A stretch of DNA of 64,000 nucleotides from Dysgonomonas sp. HGC4 (GCF_001261715.1 NZ_CVRU01000020.1:1-64000); one strand, 5' to 3'. Counted from the stretch's first letter, positions 7,888-17,014 are shown. Numbers and translations: made by a program. The notes: generated from the sequence alone by a model not told the origin.

Positions 7888-8709
7888 ATGACCTTTAGAA
7901 AAATAACAGAGCAACCTTCGTTATATGACGATTTAGAGAAAAAGTCGGTCAAAGAACTTCTCATTGATATAAATAACGAAGATAAGAAAGTTGCACTAGC
8001 AGTAGAAAAAGCAATTCCCCAGATAGAAAAACTAGTCTCTCAAATTGTACCGCGCATGGAACAAGGCGGACGTATATTTTATATGGGAGCAGGCACAAGC
8101 GGTCGTTTGGGTGTATTGGATGCCTCGGAAATACCGCCTACTTTCGGTATGCCAAAAACTCTTGTCATCGGTCTGATTGCAGGAGGAGATACAGCATTAC
8201 GCAATCCAGTTGAAAAAGCAGAAGACAACACCGAAGCCGGATGGAAAGAGTTACTAGCTCACAACATCAACGAGAAAGATACGGTAATAGGCATTGCGGC
8301 ATCGGGTACCACTCCCTATGTTGTGGGAGCTTTACGCGAATGTCACAAACATGGAATACTAACTGCATCCATAGCCAGCAATCCTGATTCACCCATTGCA
8401 CAGGAAGCCGAAATAGCCATAGAAATGATTGTAGGCCCTGAGTTTATTACAGGTAGTTCGCGGATGAAATCGGGAACGGGACAAAAAATGATACTCAATA
8501 TGATTACCACCGCTACCATGATAAAACTAGGCAGAGTTAAAGGGAATCGCATGGTGAATATGCAATTATCGAATGCTAAATTAGTAGACCGAGGTACACG
8601 AATGATTATAGATGAGCTAGGACTAAATTACAATGAAGCCAACAGACTACTGTTATTACATGGTTCAGTAAAAAGTGCCATAGATGCTTATCGGGCAGAA
8701 CATAAATAA
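7888..8709 (+). CDS. murQ: N-acetylmuramic acid 6-phosphate etherase
   Basis: A 273-residue SIS-fold enzyme that cleaves the lactyl ether of MurNAc-6-P to give GlcNAc-6-P and D-lactate. The active-site block GRIFYMGAGTSGRLGVLDASE ends in the conserved glutamate (about E81). IAASGTTPYVVGAL and the signature GPEFITGSSRMKSGTGQK follow. It is slightly shorter at the C-terminus than the E. coli enzyme but complete. The gene is 138 bp after murK, probably in the same transcript, and is followed by an amidase that acts outside the cytoplasmic membrane. Confidence 0.96.
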   Translation: MTFRKITEQPSLYDDLEKKSVKELLIDINNEDKKVALAVEKAIPQIEKLVSQIVPRMEQGGRIFYMGAGTSGRLGVLDASEIPPTFGMPKTLVIGLIAGGDTALRNPVEKAEDNTEAGWKELLAHNINEKDTVIGIAASGTTPYVVGALRECHKHGILTASIASNPDSPIAQEAEIAIEMIVGPEFITGSSRMKSGTGQKMILNMITTATMIKLGRVKGNRMVNMQLSNAKLVDRGTRMIIDELGLNYNEANRLLLLHGSVKSAIDAYRAEHK

Positions 8710-8719
8710 GGTCTTAGAT
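8708..8719 (+). repeat. Decayed AAGGTC dyad after murQ
   Basis: AAGGTC-TTA-GATG begins at the murQ stop codon. The left arm is intact but the right arm is degraded, so this may be a relic of the dispersed dyad family. Confidence 0.35.
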
Positions 8720-8772
8720 GTTTTAATGTCTTGTATTTGTTTTTTATTAATCAAACCTAAATTCTGCACAGA

Positions 8773-11754
8773 ATGAATTTCTCCAAAATAATAAACAGGT
8801 CAGCAACCTTACTATTTATTTTGATCTCATGTTTATCTATTCATGATCTCAATGCACAAACCCTTCCTAAAAATGTAATAGCCAACATCAGTCAATACCT
8901 CACTTCTACTGCGCGCCAGGAAGTAGCAGGAAGACCAATAGCTATAGACTCTATAAGAATAGTAAAGAAAACAATTAATATATATGCAGGAGTAGAATTG
9001 TCGTATATACCTTTTAGAAAGAACAATGTTACTACGATTTATGCACAAGTAAAAAAACGCCTGCCTAAAGAATATGCAAGTTACTCTTTAGCTATCTTCT
9101 CCGACAAATACAAAATAGAAGATTATGTACCTTCATCTCTAAATGATCGATTCGCCAACAAACTAGATAAACCTCTTATAACAAACACCTCCCGTCCATT
9201 CAAAGCAGACCGAGGTTTACTAGGACACCATCTAGCCGTTTGGCAAAGTCACGGTTGGTACTATGAACAAAAGCTAGGCAAATGGCAATGGCAACGTGCT
9301 AGAATATTCCAGACCGTAGAAGATTTGTACACGCAAAGCTATGTACTACCCTATCTTGTACCTATGTTAGAAAATGCAGGCGCAAATGTACTTCTGCCTC
9401 GCGAGCGTGATACTCAATTGCATGAAATTATTATAGACAACGATCATAATAAAAGCCAATCAACATATAAAGAAAGAAAAGGCAAAGAGAAATGGGATGA
9501 TGGAGAGGCTCCCGGATTTGCAAACTTTAAAGGAAATTATCAAGCAGGAGAAAACCCTTTTAAGATGGGTACATTCAGAGAAATACCAACTATATCGAAA
9601 GGCAAGGAAAGCTTTTGCGAATGGATACCCAATATTCCTGAGGCGGGAAAGTATGGTGTATATATTTCTTATCAGACAGTAGAGAATAGCACAGATGATG
9701 CGCTTTATACAGTACACCACCTTGGAGGAGAAACCGAATTCAAGATAAACCAGAAAATGGGAGGAGGTACATGGATATTCCTCGGATACTTTAGTTTCGA
9801 AGAGGGCATGAATGACAATTGTAAAGTTGTACTTTCGAATAAAAGCCAAAAATCGGGACGCATCCTTACTGCTGATGCTGTTAAAATAGGCGGAGGTATG
9901 GGTAATATTGCTCGCGTGCCACTTAACAACGAAACTAATACAATTACCTATAAACCAACTATCAGTAATTACCCCCGATATACAGAAGGTGCGCGCTATT
10001 GGTTGCAATGGGCAGGTGTACCCGATACTGTTTATAGTAGAACCGCAGGAGAGAATGACTATTCGGACGATTTTCAGAGTCGTGGTTTCTGGGTTAATTA
10101 CATTGCCGGAGGTTCTAGTGTTTTGCCCGAAAAAGGAGGACTGAATATCCCTATCGATCTGGCAATGGCTTTTCACTCTGATGCAGGAACTACACCTAAC
10201 GATTCTATTATAGGAACTTTAGGTATTTGCATGACACACTTCAACGACGAAAAATTTGAGAACGGAAAACCTCGTCTGGCCTCCAGGCATTTAGCAGATA
10301 TGATTACAGATGAGGTAATAAAAGATATTCGCCAGAATTATGAACCTAAGTGGACACGCAGGCCCATATGGAATCGTTCTTACAGTGAGGCTCGCGTACC
10401 CGAAGTTCCCACTATGCTACTTGAATTATTATCGCATCAAAACTTTGCCGATATGCGCTATGGTCTCGATCCCCGATTTCAATTCATAGTGAGCCGTTCT
10501 GTTTATAAAGGAATGTTGAAATTTGTAGCCCACCAGTACGATTATGATTATGTGGTGCAACCATTACCCGTAACTAGTTTTAGTTTAGAATTTGTAGGTG
10601 ATACCGAAGTCCGTCTAAATTGGATTCCGACATTAGACAGTACAGAGCCAACAGCTAAGCCAACTAAATACATAATCTACATGCGAGTTGATAACGGAGA
10701 CTTTGACAATGGCGAAATAGTGCCTTACAGCAATGCCCAAGTGTCAATTGAAAAGGATAAGATATATAGTTTTAAAGTAGCAGCTGTAAATGATGGAGGT
10801 GAAAGTTTTCCTTCAGAGATATTATCTGTTTCGCGAAAATCTAACGAAAAAGGAAATGTTCTCGTTGTGAACGGATTCGATCGTATATCAGCCCCTATAA
10901 GTTTTACCGCTCAAGATAGTATTGCAGGTTTTCTGGATGCCATAGATCATGGAGTACCTGACAAAAATCAATATAATTATACCGGAAGTCAGTATGAATT
11001 CCGAAGGGATATACCCTATATGGGAAATGATACTCCCGGTTTTGGAGGTAGCAACTCCGATTATGAAACAACGGTGGTAGCAGGAAACACTTTCGATTAC
11101 CCATTTCTCCATGGCAAATCGATACTTAAAGCAGGGTATTCCTTTATATCTTCGAGTCGTGATGCTGTTATTAACGGACAAACAAAGCTTGCCAAATATC
11201 AACTTGTTGATTTGATTCTTGGTAAACAAAGACAAACCAATATAGGCAGAGGATACTTTGTTCCCGATTTTAAAACTTTCCCTAAAGAACTTCAAACAAG
11301 AATAACAGCCTATTGCCACCAAGGTGGTAATATATTTGTTAGTGGGGCATTTGTAGGTTCTGATCTTTGGAATAGCGAAAATGTACTAGATGAAGATTTG
11401 GCGTTTGCATCTAATATTCTAAAATACAGATGGCGAGTAGGTCTAGCCGCAACAACAGCAGGTAATGTAAAATATGTAACATCTCCATTCCCGATGTTTA
11501 AAGGTCAAATGGATTTCTACAACAAACCCAATACAGAGTCATATGGTGTAGAAGCACCCGATGCTTTAGAGCCGTTAGGAGAAAACAGTTATACAATTTA
11601 CAGATATTCGGATAATAACCTCAGCGCAGGAGTAGCTTCACAAACAAACTACAAAACATGTGTACTTGGCTTTCCATTCGAGGTTATTGAGGAGGAAGAT
11701 CAACGAAACGATCTAATGAAAGGTATTCTATCTTTTATGTTTCGGAAGGATTAA
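8773..11754 (+). CDS. Secreted zinc N-acetylmuramoyl-L-alanine amidase with golvesin-like and FN3 domains
   Basis: A 993-residue exported protein. A signal peptide (residues 1-29, ending LNAQ) is followed by an Amidase_3-like catalytic fold split by an insertion. Likely zinc ligands are H160 in WQSHG, E183 in TVEDLY, about H468 in FHSDAGT and about E552 in LLELLSHQNFADM. This order matches His-Glu-His-Glu of the family. The insertion near 270-375 resembles the golvesin C-terminal domain often mislabelled xanthan lyase, and an FN3-like domain lies near 600-690. It would release stem peptides from muropeptides, feeding MurNAc to MurT. Its 3' end overlaps the convergent EamA gene by 20 bp. Confidence 0.8.
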   Translation: MNFSKIINRSATLLFILISCLSIHDLNAQTLPKNVIANISQYLTSTARQEVAGRPIAIDSIRIVKKTINIYAGVELSYIPFRKNNVTTIYAQVKKRLPKEYASYSLAIFSDKYKIEDYVPSSLNDRFANKLDKPLITNTSRPFKADRGLLGHHLAVWQSHGWYYEQKLGKWQWQRARIFQTVEDLYTQSYVLPYLVPMLENAGANVLLPRERDTQLHEIIIDNDHNKSQSTYKERKGKEKWDDGEAPGFANFKGNYQAGENPFKMGTFREIPTISKGKESFCEWIPNIPEAGKYGVYISYQTVENSTDDALYTVHHLGGETEFKINQKMGGGTWIFLGYFSFEEGMNDNCKVVLSNKSQKSGRILTADAVKIGGGMGNIARVPLNNETNTITYKPTISNYPRYTEGARYWLQWAGVPDTVYSRTAGENDYSDDFQSRGFWVNYIAGGSSVLPEKGGLNIPIDLAMAFHSDAGTTPNDSIIGTLGICMTHFNDEKFENGKPRLASRHLADMITDEVIKDIRQNYEPKWTRRPIWNRSYSEARVPEVPTMLLELLSHQNFADMRYGLDPRFQFIVSRSVYKGMLKFVAHQYDYDYVVQPLPVTSFSLEFVGDTEVRLNWIPTLDSTEPTAKPTKYIIYMRVDNGDFDNGEIVPYSNAQVSIEKDKIYSFKVAAVNDGGESFPSEILSVSRKSNEKGNVLVVNGFDRISAPISFTAQDSIAGFLDAIDHGVPDKNQYNYTGSQYEFRRDIPYMGNDTPGFGGSNSDYETTVVAGNTFDYPFLHGKSILKAGYSFISSSRDAVINGQTKLAKYQLVDLILGKQRQTNIGRGYFVPDFKTFPKELQTRITAYCHQGGNIFVSGAFVGSDLWNSENVLDEDLAFASNILKYRWRVGLAATTAGNVKYVTSPFPMFKGQMDFYNKPNTESYGVEAPDALEPLGENSYTIYRYSDNNLSAGVASQTNYKTCVLGFPFEVIEEEDQRNDLMKGILSFMFRKD

Positions 11755-12631
11755 GTTCCTTAGCTGTTCTGCTACGGGAAACACTGATCATCTGTAGCAG
11801 AATAGACAACATAATAATACCTAAACCGATAAAGAAAACCGGAGTCAGCTCCTTTGCTTCACCAAAGATGATTATAGCGAGGATGATACTGTATATAGGT
11901 TCTAGATTATAACTAAGATTGACCGTAAAAGCTGAAATATGCTTTAGTGCCTGTATCTGTAAAAGATACAACCCAATGGTACACACAGTAGATAACAGTA
12001 CTAGATATATCCAATCGGGTATACTCGGCATTAAAGTTTCAACGGGAATAAAATAGAGATAAAACGGAAGAATAAGACTCATACAAACAAAGCCGCCAAT
12101 CATCTCATAAAACAACATTGTTGTTGAACTATGGCTCACCCCTACCCTTTTGTTCATAATGGTAAATAAAGCACACAAAGCAGAGGATACAACTCCTAGA
12201 ATAATCCCCATCCGATACTGACTATCGAATTGAAATATCAAGACAATACCGCCCAGAGTAATCAAGCTAAAAAGAAGCTCTTTATAAGAAACTCTATGTC
12301 GGTTAATCATAGGTTCAAGCACAGCAGTAAAGAAGCCCACTACCGAGAAGCAAACAACGCCTATGGATACATTCGAAGCTTTGATGCTCCCATAAAAGAA
12401 TATCCAGTGTAAACCTAGTAATAAGCCCATTCCTCCAATTTTGAAGATTTCACGCTTTGGAATAGTTGGAAGTTTTTTTGTAGCCCAAAGGAGTGCATAT
12501 AAAAGAAGTGAAGTTATAAGCATCCGATACCAAACCAGCAATCCCTCATTGAGAGAAATCAGTTTGCCAAAAATCCCCGTAAACCCAGCTATCAGGATGG
12601 ATAGGTGCAGCTTAATAAATGCCTGTTTCAT
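11735..12631 (-). CDS. EamA/DMT-family transporter
   Basis: A 298-residue inner-membrane protein with ten hydrophobic helices made of two five-helix repeats, the layout of the drug/metabolite transporter superfamily. The N-terminus has the conserved glycine-rich start GFTGIFGKLISLNEGLLVWYR in broken form, and the second half carries NLSYNLEPIYSIILAIIIFGE, the most conserved EamA stretch. The substrate is unknown; amino-acid or metabolite export is common in the family. The last 20 bp overlap the end of the amidase gene on the other strand. Expression probably starts from the TAnnTTTG box at 12653. Confidence 0.9.
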   Translation of the reverse strand: MKQAFIKLHLSILIAGFTGIFGKLISLNEGLLVWYRMLITSLLLYALLWATKKLPTIPKREIFKIGGMGLLLGLHWIFFYGSIKASNVSIGVVCFSVVGFFTAVLEPMINRHRVSYKELLFSLITLGGIVLIFQFDSQYRMGIILGVVSSALCALFTIMNKRVGVSHSSTTMLFYEMIGGFVCMSLILPFYLYFIPVETLMPSIPDWIYLVLLSTVCTIGLYLLQIQALKHISAFTVNLSYNLEPIYSIILAIIIFGEAKELTPVFFIGLGIIMLSILLQMISVSRSRTAKELNPSET

Positions 12632-12652
12632 CTTTCTGTTCTAAAAATCGAG

Positions 12653-12660
12653 CAAAGATA
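12653..12660 (-). promoter_or_regulatory. -7 box of EamA gene promoter
   Basis: TATCTTTG on the minus strand, 21 bp before the ATG at 12631. No -33 TTTG at the usual spacing. Confidence 0.6.
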
Positions 12661-12673
12661 ATCTATATAAATA

Positions 12674-12702
12674 AGAAAGACCACCCAAAGGGCAGCCTTT
12701 CT
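12674..12702 (-). terminator. Intrinsic terminator after the 83-residue membrane protein gene
   Basis: Read on the minus strand, a 13-bp stem with three G-T pairs closes on a TTT loop (12674-12686 with 12690-12702) and is followed by a modest T/A-rich tract. It separates this gene from the EamA promoter. Confidence 0.6.
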
Positions 12703-12732
12703 ATATAGGGAAATGACGAAGTTAATCGCTTA

Positions 12733-12984
12733 TCATAATCTTTTAAATAAACCATCCTTATTGATCAAAACACTTGATAGAATAAAAAATATTCCAGTTA
12801 TCACGAAAACAAGCCATATACTGACAAATGAATCAGCTTTAGCTAGATTACCAATCATATAAATAAGTGCAGACATAAGAACCACAATACCCGAGTAAAA
12901 GAGTAATTTACTTACCATTGAAACAATGCGGTTATTGCTCGCCTTATTATTCGTTTTCGTTAGGGAAAATCTTGTTTGTCTCAT
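12733..12984 (-). CDS. Small two-helix membrane protein, unknown function
   Basis: 83 residues with a basic N-terminus (MRQTRFSLTKTNNK) and two hydrophobic segments near 25-47 and 54-74, so both ends probably face the cytoplasm. I do not recognise a family. A terminator follows it, which supports it being a real transcribed unit. It lies between the EamA gene and a DUF2795-like gene, all on the minus strand. Confidence 0.65.
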   Translation of the reverse strand: MRQTRFSLTKTNNKASNNRIVSMVSKLLFYSGIVVLMSALIYMIGNLAKADSFVSIWLVFVITGIFFILSSVLINKDGLFKRL

Positions 12985-13049
12985 AGTCCTTAATTTAAAT
13001 AGTAAACCTTTGATTAGAGTATAACTTTTAGAAACCTAAATATAATAAT

Positions 13050-13092
13050 AAAAAACAAAAAAGGGGCTACGTAATATAAATTCCGTTCCCCT
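13050..13092 (-). terminator. Terminator after the DUF2795-like gene
   Basis: On the minus strand AGGGG pairs with CCCCT across an internal region that can pair partly, and the stem is followed by T6GT5. It lies 45 bp after the stop of the acidic 73-residue protein. Confidence 0.6.
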
Positions 13093-13137
13093 CTTCTATA
13101 TCTGCTTCTTTGTAAAGCTCCTTACAACCTTTTAGGT

Positions 13138-13359
13138 TTAATATTCGTCTTCGTTAAAGAAAAAGTCTTCCTTACTTGGATAATCTGGCCAAATATCTTC
13201 GATTGTATCAAAAATTTCGCCCTCATCTTCCAATTCCTGAAGGTTTTCTATAACTTCCAACGGTGCACCCGAGCGTTGAGCATAGTCAATCAACTCGTCC
13301 TTAGTAGCAGGCCATGGTGCATCTTCCAATTTCGATGCTAATTCTAGTGTCCAGTACAT
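13138..13359 (-). CDS. DUF2795 family small acidic protein
   Basis: A 73-residue, strongly acidic cytoplasmic protein with SKLEDAPWPATKDELIDYAQRSGAP and VIENLQELEDEGEIFDTIEDIWPDYP. The pattern of a short helix pair that binds something small or DNA-like is shared with DUF2795 proteins common in Bacteroidota. No activity is established. A TATTTTTG box lies about 40 bp upstream and a terminator follows, so it is probably a single-gene unit. Confidence 0.82.
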   Translation of the reverse strand: MYWTLELASKLEDAPWPATKDELIDYAQRSGAPLEVIENLQELEDEGEIFDTIEDIWPDYPSKEDFFFNEDEY

Positions 13360-13400
13360 AGTAATGTATTTATTATAATTCTCTTAATTCTTATTTTCGG

Positions 13401-13408
13401 CAAAAATA
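13401..13408 (-). promoter_or_regulatory. -7 box before the DUF2795-like gene
   Basis: TATTTTTG on the minus strand, 41 bp upstream of the ATG at 13359, in the gap after the cobalamin adenosyltransferase gene. Confidence 0.5.
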
Positions 13409-13420
13409 GCAGAATATTCC

Positions 13421-13981
13421 TTAGGAACAAGTAGTATCCCAGAAAATTTCCTTTCCATTCTTATTACATTCTCTTCGGGCAAGGATAAAGAAGTAATCAG
13501 ACAAGCGATTCACAAACTTTAAAATATTGTCTTCCACTGGATAATCTTCCTTAACTCGGTAAATGCAACGCTCTCCACGACGTGCTATTGTACGACAAAT
13601 ATGAGCTCTGGCTGCAGCTTCGCTTCCTCCCGGCAATACAAATTGTCTAAGTGAAGGTAACTCGCTATCCATGCGATCCATTTCCTTTTCTAACAATGCA
13701 ATATTCTCATCGGTTATAATACTGGCAGCTTTTGGAGAAATGGCCTCTGTCTCTGTTGCCAGATACGATCCCACAGTAAACAATTTATGCTGAATGAAAG
13801 AAAGTACTTTCAGAATATCTTCCTCTTTTATCTCACAAATAAGCAATCCTAAAAACGAATTTAATTCGTCGATAGTACCATATGCATCTAACCTTACATG
13901 TGACTTAGGAACCCTCATCCCACCAACTAAGCCGGTAGTTCCCTTATCTCCTGTTTTTGTATATACTAAACTTTTTTTCAT
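13421..13981 (-). CDS. pduO: Cob(I)alamin adenosyltransferase, PduO type
   Basis: A 186-residue cytoplasmic enzyme that transfers adenosyl from ATP to cob(I)alamin to make coenzyme B12. The N-terminal ATP-binding motif YTKTGDKGTTGLVGG and DAYGTIDELNSFLGL near 33-47 are diagnostic, followed by the conserved helix AARAHICRTIARRGERCIY and NRLSDYFFILARREC near the end. The ATG at 13981 is preferred to the TTG one codon upstream. It implies use or salvage of B12, for example by methylmalonyl-CoA mutase, which is not in this window. Confidence 0.95.
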   Translation of the reverse strand: MKKSLVYTKTGDKGTTGLVGGMRVPKSHVRLDAYGTIDELNSFLGLLICEIKEEDILKVLSFIQHKLFTVGSYLATETEAISPKAASIITDENIALLEKEMDRMDSELPSLRQFVLPGGSEAAARAHICRTIARRGERCIYRVKEDYPVEDNILKFVNRLSDYFFILARRECNKNGKEIFWDTTCS

Positions 13982-14054
13982 CAATAAGTAATGTTAAATA
14001 TCTATTACTATATTCTACAATAGCTAATCTTAGTTATCACTCTATTCAAAGGAA

Positions 14055-14082
14055 TAAAAAGTCTGAGAACTTAACCTCAGAA
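14055..14082 (-). terminator. Terminator after the methyltransferase gene
   Basis: On the minus strand TCTGAG pairs with CTCAGA across an 8-nt loop, followed by CTTTTTATT. The stem begins at the stop codon of the methyltransferase. Confidence 0.65.
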
Positions 14083-14760
14083 ACTGAGTTTGTAATTTCG
14101 TTTGTAATATTTTTTATCGAAGAATAATATTCCAAGATGGAATAAATCTAAAGACACTATTACATCATTTTGTTGAACTAACATTTTCCATAACGTTTGT
14201 AGCTTTCTATTTGTTCGGATTCCATCAATAATAATTACAGAATCTTTGTGTACCAAAGACAGCAAATAGATAACCAGTTCATTATGAGAGACATTGTAAT
14301 TTTTAAGATTCACGAAGATACAATCTTTTTTTCCGTTTATTAAAGGAAATGGCTCTTCTGATTGTATTATATTACGATCCCACTCATTATAAAGCATTTG
14401 TGCCTGATTATATTTGGATGGAGTAAGTTCCACACTCAAACATTCGATATCGGAAGCCGTCGCGGTCATGTATAAAGTATGAACTCCAATACCTCCTCCC
14501 AATTCAAGAATTTGCTTTAGATTGAAATAATTAACAATCTTGAATAATAAACGATGTGTTTTATTCTCCTGAAAAGATAAGGCTGGAAAATCTTTCATGT
14601 GATTGCGAACATCCTCATAAGCATGGTAAGGTGTTTTTTCTTCAATCACTCTAGTGATAAAGCTGAAAACAAAAGGAGAGTGTATGCCATGCCCTTTGTG
14701 ATGTCGTACTTTAAACAACAATCTTACACCAGCTTTTGACAAACGAAATATTTTAGGCAT
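14077..14760 (-). CDS. Class I SAM-dependent methyltransferase-like protein
   Basis: 227 residues if started at the ATG at 14760 (MPKIFRLSKAG), chosen because the longer form adds an implausible N-terminus. The opening KVRHHKGHGIHSPFVFSFITRVIEE marks a Bacteroidota-specific methyltransferase-like family. QILELGGGIGVHTLYMTA is a glycine-rich SAM-binding loop, and a later SVIIIDGIRTN resembles motif III. The substrate is unknown. The promoter at 14780-14809 is one of the best in the window. Confidence 0.8.
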   Translation of the reverse strand: MPKIFRLSKAGVRLLFKVRHHKGHGIHSPFVFSFITRVIEEKTPYHAYEDVRNHMKDFPALSFQENKTHRLLFKIVNYFNLKQILELGGGIGVHTLYMTATASDIECLSVELTPSKYNQAQMLYNEWDRNIIQSEEPFPLINGKKDCIFVNLKNYNVSHNELVIYLLSLVHKDSVIIIDGIRTNRKLQTLWKMLVQQNDVIVSLDLFHLGILFFDKKYYKRNYKLSF

Positions 14761-14779
14761 AGGGTTTAATAAATTTCCA

Positions 14780-14809
14780 CAAAAATAGAATCTTATTGCA
14801 ACAATCAAA
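14780..14809 (-). promoter_or_regulatory. Promoter of the methyltransferase gene
   Basis: On the minus strand TTTG (14806-14809), an 18-bp spacer and TATTTTTG (14780-14787) give both elements of the Bacteroidota housekeeping promoter, 20 bp before the ATG. Confidence 0.75.
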
Positions 14810-14841
14810 ACTCAAAACAGGACTAACCTGCAAAAAAATAA

Positions 14842-14880
14842 AAAATAGAGTAATATCTTTAGTCTGATATACTCTATTTT
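14842..14880 (-). terminator. Terminator of the beta-galactosidase gene
   Basis: An 11-bp inverted repeat AAAATAGAGTA/TACTCTATTTT, 25 bp after the stop codon, with A/T-rich flanks on both sides. It could act in both directions. Confidence 0.65.
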
Positions 14881-14905
14881 CTGTTTTATCTCTTATCAAT
14901 TGAAT

Positions 14906-16813
14906 TTATTTAGCTTTCAAGTCGTGCAAGATTGGAATCTTGACTGTCTTTACTTCTTTCTTCAATTCATCATTTTGCTGCTCGAAGATCACAATATTGT
15001 TTCCTCCTTTTTTCAACCAAACTCCGGGTATATATAAAGTTTGTTGTGGACCAACATTCCAATATCTTCCAATATTTTTACCGTTGATAAAGATGATACC
15101 TTTACCCCAAGCAGACATATCAATAAAAGTATCGCCAGTTTCAGCTAAATTAAAAGTACCTTCATAAATAACAGGTCTGCCTGCTAGCTTAGCATTCAAT
15201 TTGCTATTAGTATCTTGAAGATTATCTAAAGCTTCCGACTTTCCAATCTTTGCCATTGTAGGAGCTTCGCTCATCGGAAGTTTATACATTTCCCAATCTC
15301 CCTCAATATCCATTCCATTGATCTGAACAGGGCTTATTATACCTTTATTGTTATGAACAATCTCTGCTCCATAATTGATACGTCCCATATTTTCGACCAA
15401 TATTTCCAGAGAAGAGTTAAACGGAATATCAATTTCCATTGAATAGTTCTTATAATAGCGATTCAACTCACCTACTTTTTCGCCGTTCACATATACAATA
15501 GCATAATCACGTAACCCTGTAATTTCTAATGTTCCACTAATTGGTTGATTAAAATGTCTCGAATAAAGAACATATCCGTAACCTTGGTTCAATTGTTCAA
15601 AAGTCAATGGCTTTTGACTTTCAACTTTCTCCTGCTTCATTGCAAAATTTAAAGCATCAGCCACTTTAGTCAGTTTGATAGAAGGAATCTCAATCAATGG
15701 TATTTGCTTTGGAGCTTCCGGAATATCGTATTTTGCATATTTCTTAATTACATTCTTAAGAGAATCAAACTTAGGTGTTACCCAACCTGCTTCACTTATT
15801 GGTGCATCATAATCATAACTTGTTAAATCGGGTTGAATATCGTGATTCTTATCATAGTTAGCTCCACTTGTAAAACCAAAATTGGTACCACCGTGAGCCA
15901 TATAATAATTGATAGACACATCATTCTTTAAGTACTCCTCAGTCTGTCTTGCAACTTTAGACGCATCCACTTTAGGATGAGGCTCAGCCCAATGAGCTAA
16001 CCATCCGGGATAAAATTCGGCTACCATATACGGACCTTGTCCTCCGTTATACTTATCAACCACCTTCTTCAGGTTAGCAATATTGCTCTCTCCGTTAGCC
16101 GTAGGTAAAGCTCCGGGAGTAGAACCTCCTTCGAACAACCAACTACCATCGGATGTAAAGAAGGGTACTTCTGATCCTGCTGTTTTCAACTGAGCCACAA
16201 TCTTTGCATTATAAGCACGATGCTCCTCTAATGAAATATCTTTACGTTGAGCCACATAAGAGCCAAACTCATTTTCAGCCTGAACCATAATGATCGGACC
16301 CCCTTTAGTTATTTGAAGATGGCCAACCTCTTTAAACAATCTATTGATATAAATCTCTGTATATTTCAAAAATTGAGGATTGTCTCGTCTGATTTCCATT
16401 CCTTCCACATTTTGAAGCCACCAAGGATAACCTCCAAACTCCCACTCTGCACAAACATAAGGACCCGGACGTAAGATCACCATCAAACCTTCTTCTCCTG
16501 CTATTTTTATATATTCTGCCAAATTATTATCTCCCTCGAAATCCCATTGACCGGGTTGAGGTTCATGAGCATTCCAAAAGACGTAAGTGGCAACAGCATT
16601 TAACCCCATTGCTTTCAACATCTGAAGTCTATGTCTCCAATACTGATGCGGTATTCTTGCATAATGCATCTCTCCCGAATGAATCTGAATCGGTTTTCCA
16701 TCATAGACAAAATTTCCATCTTTAATTTCAAAGGTGTGTTTTGCCTGCCCATTGATCACCAAAGGGCTCATTAGAAAAAGGGTTAATAAAAAGAAGATCG
16801 TTTTTTTATTCAT
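14906..16813 (-). CDS. Beta-galactosidase, glycoside hydrolase family 35
   Basis: A 635-residue periplasmic or surface enzyme. A signal peptide (1-23, ending INGQ) precedes the (beta/alpha)8 domain. The GH35 signatures are LNAVATYVFWNAHEP, GGYPWWLQ and QAENEFGSY with the acid/base E182. The nucleophile E266 lies in VAEFYPGWLAHW. By family knowledge it hydrolyses terminal beta-galactosides from glycans. Two beta-sandwich regions follow (about 390-620), the last carrying GKGIIFINGKNIGRYWNVGPQQTLYIP. The gene is alone and not in a polysaccharide utilisation locus, so the natural substrate is unclear. Confidence 0.95.
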   Translation of the reverse strand: MNKKTIFFLLTLFLMSPLVINGQAKHTFEIKDGNFVYDGKPIQIHSGEMHYARIPHQYWRHRLQMLKAMGLNAVATYVFWNAHEPQPGQWDFEGDNNLAEYIKIAGEEGLMVILRPGPYVCAEWEFGGYPWWLQNVEGMEIRRDNPQFLKYTEIYINRLFKEVGHLQITKGGPIIMVQAENEFGSYVAQRKDISLEEHRAYNAKIVAQLKTAGSEVPFFTSDGSWLFEGGSTPGALPTANGESNIANLKKVVDKYNGGQGPYMVAEFYPGWLAHWAEPHPKVDASKVARQTEEYLKNDVSINYYMAHGGTNFGFTSGANYDKNHDIQPDLTSYDYDAPISEAGWVTPKFDSLKNVIKKYAKYDIPEAPKQIPLIEIPSIKLTKVADALNFAMKQEKVESQKPLTFEQLNQGYGYVLYSRHFNQPISGTLEITGLRDYAIVYVNGEKVGELNRYYKNYSMEIDIPFNSSLEILVENMGRINYGAEIVHNNKGIISPVQINGMDIEGDWEMYKLPMSEAPTMAKIGKSEALDNLQDTNSKLNAKLAGRPVIYEGTFNLAETGDTFIDMSAWGKGIIFINGKNIGRYWNVGPQQTLYIPGVWLKKGGNNIVIFEQQNDELKKEVKTVKIPILHDLKAK

Positions 16814-16975
16814 GGTTATTATATTAAGAGATCAGTGTTCTACTATTTTTTTGAATGGTATAAATTTACAGTACTTTTAATGAAAAACGAAATTTTAATG
16901 TATCAAATAAGCCGATTCCGGCCTAAAGAGCGATTAAAACAAGGGTTAAAGTAGAGACCATTCCGAGATTATTTT

Positions 16976-16983
16976 TATCTTTG
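16976..16983 (+). promoter_or_regulatory. -7 box of the TPR/PD40 gene promoter
   Basis: TATCTTTG matches TAnnTTTG and lies 31 bp before the ATG at 17015. No clear -33 box. Confidence 0.6.
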
Positions 16984-17014
16984 ATTAATTAATATTTTAC
17001 CAACGGTATATCAT

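Noticed and set aside
9460-10176. 238-codon open frame on the minus strand inside the amidase gene
   Set aside because: It lies wholly antisense to a well-supported enzyme domain, has an atypical Cys/Ser/Ile-rich composition and shows no domain or promoter.
8773-11754. Xanthan lyase
   Set aside because: Although such proteins are often given that name because of the golvesin-like domain, the ordered His-Glu-His-Glu ligands and the mur context fit a zinc amidase better.
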